From Sporosarcina sp. JAI121 (GTDB lineage: Bacteria; Bacillota; Bacilli; Bacillales_A; Planococcaceae): 64,000 bases of DNA. Shown piece by piece: positions 63,653 to 64,000 of the stretch. The stretch spans positions 124,001 to 188,000 of the forward strand of contig NZ_JACCCL010000001.1 of the NCBI RefSeq assembly GCF_013408665.1. Direction: 5' to 3'. The notes under the pieces are model-generated. The model was not told where the DNA came from, did not search any database, and saw only the letters and a program-made list of their open reading frames with translations. The stretch's first letter is position 1; every line of letters begins with the position of its first letter. The position numbers and the translations under genes are program-made.

Positions 63653-64000
63653 GTGGAAAAGACAAAAGTCGGCTTGAAGCCGTTTATGTCGCTTATTTTA
63701 TCGACTAAAATACCGAAACTGGCTCTGATTTTTGGTTTAACGGCAAGTGTTCTTACGACACTTGCTGGTTTGGTTGTGCCATTGCTAACGAAGAATTTAG
63801 TGGATGGTTTTTCGGTTGCCTCGTTAAGCGTCCCGCTTATGATCGGTATTGGAGTGGCGTTTATTCTCCAAGCAGTCATAAATGGGGTGTCCATTTATTT
63901 GCTAAGTTACGTCGGACAAAAAGTGGTCGCGCGGTTGCGTGATCGTATGTGGAAAAAGCTTATCCGCTTACCTGTCAGCCACTTTGACAAAGAATCCAGT
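63653..64000 (+). CDS. ABC transporter, membrane-domain start (cut by window end)
   Basis: From GTG 63653 (GGAG nine bases upstream; ATG 63638 is an in-frame alternative) the frame stays open for 116 codons to the window end. It reads VEKTKVGLKPFMSLILSTKI at the start and later SYVGQKVVARLRDRMWKKLI and RLPVSHFDKESS. This is the N-terminal membrane domain of an ABC exporter (BmrA/MsbA type), with the characteristic R.....LI.LP..+FD segment before the first intracellular helix. The ATPase domain lies beyond the window. Confidence 0.85.
   Translation, partial: MEKTKVGLKPFMSLILSTKIPKLALIFGLTASVLTTLAGLVVPLLTKNLVDGFSVASLSVPLMIGIGVAFILQAVINGVSIYLLSYVGQKVVARLRDRMWKKLIRLPVSHFDKESS

Overview
The window is a piece of a low-to-mid GC Gram-positive chromosome. 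Strong GGAGG-type ribosome binding sites, frequent TTG and GTG starts, a CotF-type spore coat protein, a YndM-type membrane protein, an NreABC oxygen/nitrate sensor and Bacillales-type intergenic repeats all point to a spore-forming member of the Bacillales. Sporosarcina or a close Planococcaceae relative is my best guess, by inference only. No rRNA, tRNA, CRISPR array, phage or complete insertion sequence was seen.

Layout. 1-8.6 kb: two near-identical rocB (M20 peptidase) genes, each with its own terminator, flank a GntR regulator, a complete TRAP transporter (dctPQM) and an aminotransferase. A collapsed remnant of an FAD-linked oxidase lies just upstream of gntR. 8.6-12.1 kb: an OmpR-type two-component system with two exported PepSY proteins. 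12.3-18.3 kb: a beta-lactamase-fold hydrolase, a three-gene osmoprotectant ABC transporter (opuC type), a broken response-regulator remnant, a CotF-like coat protein and a second beta-lactamase-fold enzyme. 18.5-21.8 kb: a YndM-like membrane protein, then glycerate kinase overlapping a DASS anion transporter.

22.0-26.1 kb: class I ribonucleotide reductase (nrdE, a flavodoxin, nrdF) behind two NrdR-like boxes, a cobalamin riboswitch and an intrinsic terminator. This is dual control by deoxynucleotide status and vitamin B12. 26.3-27.0 kb: a Ric/ScdA iron-sulfur repair gene broken by one extra T. 27.1-38.2 kb: a molybdenum/nitrate region with modABC, nreABC and a nearly complete molybdopterin cofactor set (moeB, moaB, moaC reversed, moeA, mobB, moaE, moaD, mobA, moaA). 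The nitrate reductase itself is not in the window.

38.3-43.8 kb: a CitAB-type two-component system upstream of tctCBA (tricarboxylate transport). 43.9-50.4 kb: a 2-hydroxyacid dehydrogenase, a VOC protein, a sodium:neurotransmitter-type symporter, and hutG-gltS divergent from a LysR regulator. 50.5-55.3 kb: an AIM24-family protein, a TetR/MFS efflux pair and a SEC-C protein. 55.5-62.3 kb: a likely lysine catabolic operon (semialdehyde dehydrogenase, lysine 6-dehydrogenase-like, acyl-CoA dehydrogenase) under a perfect cre site, then a lipoprotein serpin and an aminotransferase. 62.4-63.6 kb: a gene-free tract with a 200-bp imperfect duplication and palindromic repeats, followed by the 5' end of an ABC exporter.

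The most noteworthy points are the rocB-flanked TRAP module, the NrdR plus B12-riboswitch control of class I ribonucleotide reductase, the cre-controlled lysine cluster, the exported serpin, and two collapsed pseudogenes that keep N- and C-terminal parts of their ancestors in one frame. All identifications come from reading translated sequence and remembered family motifs; no database search was run.
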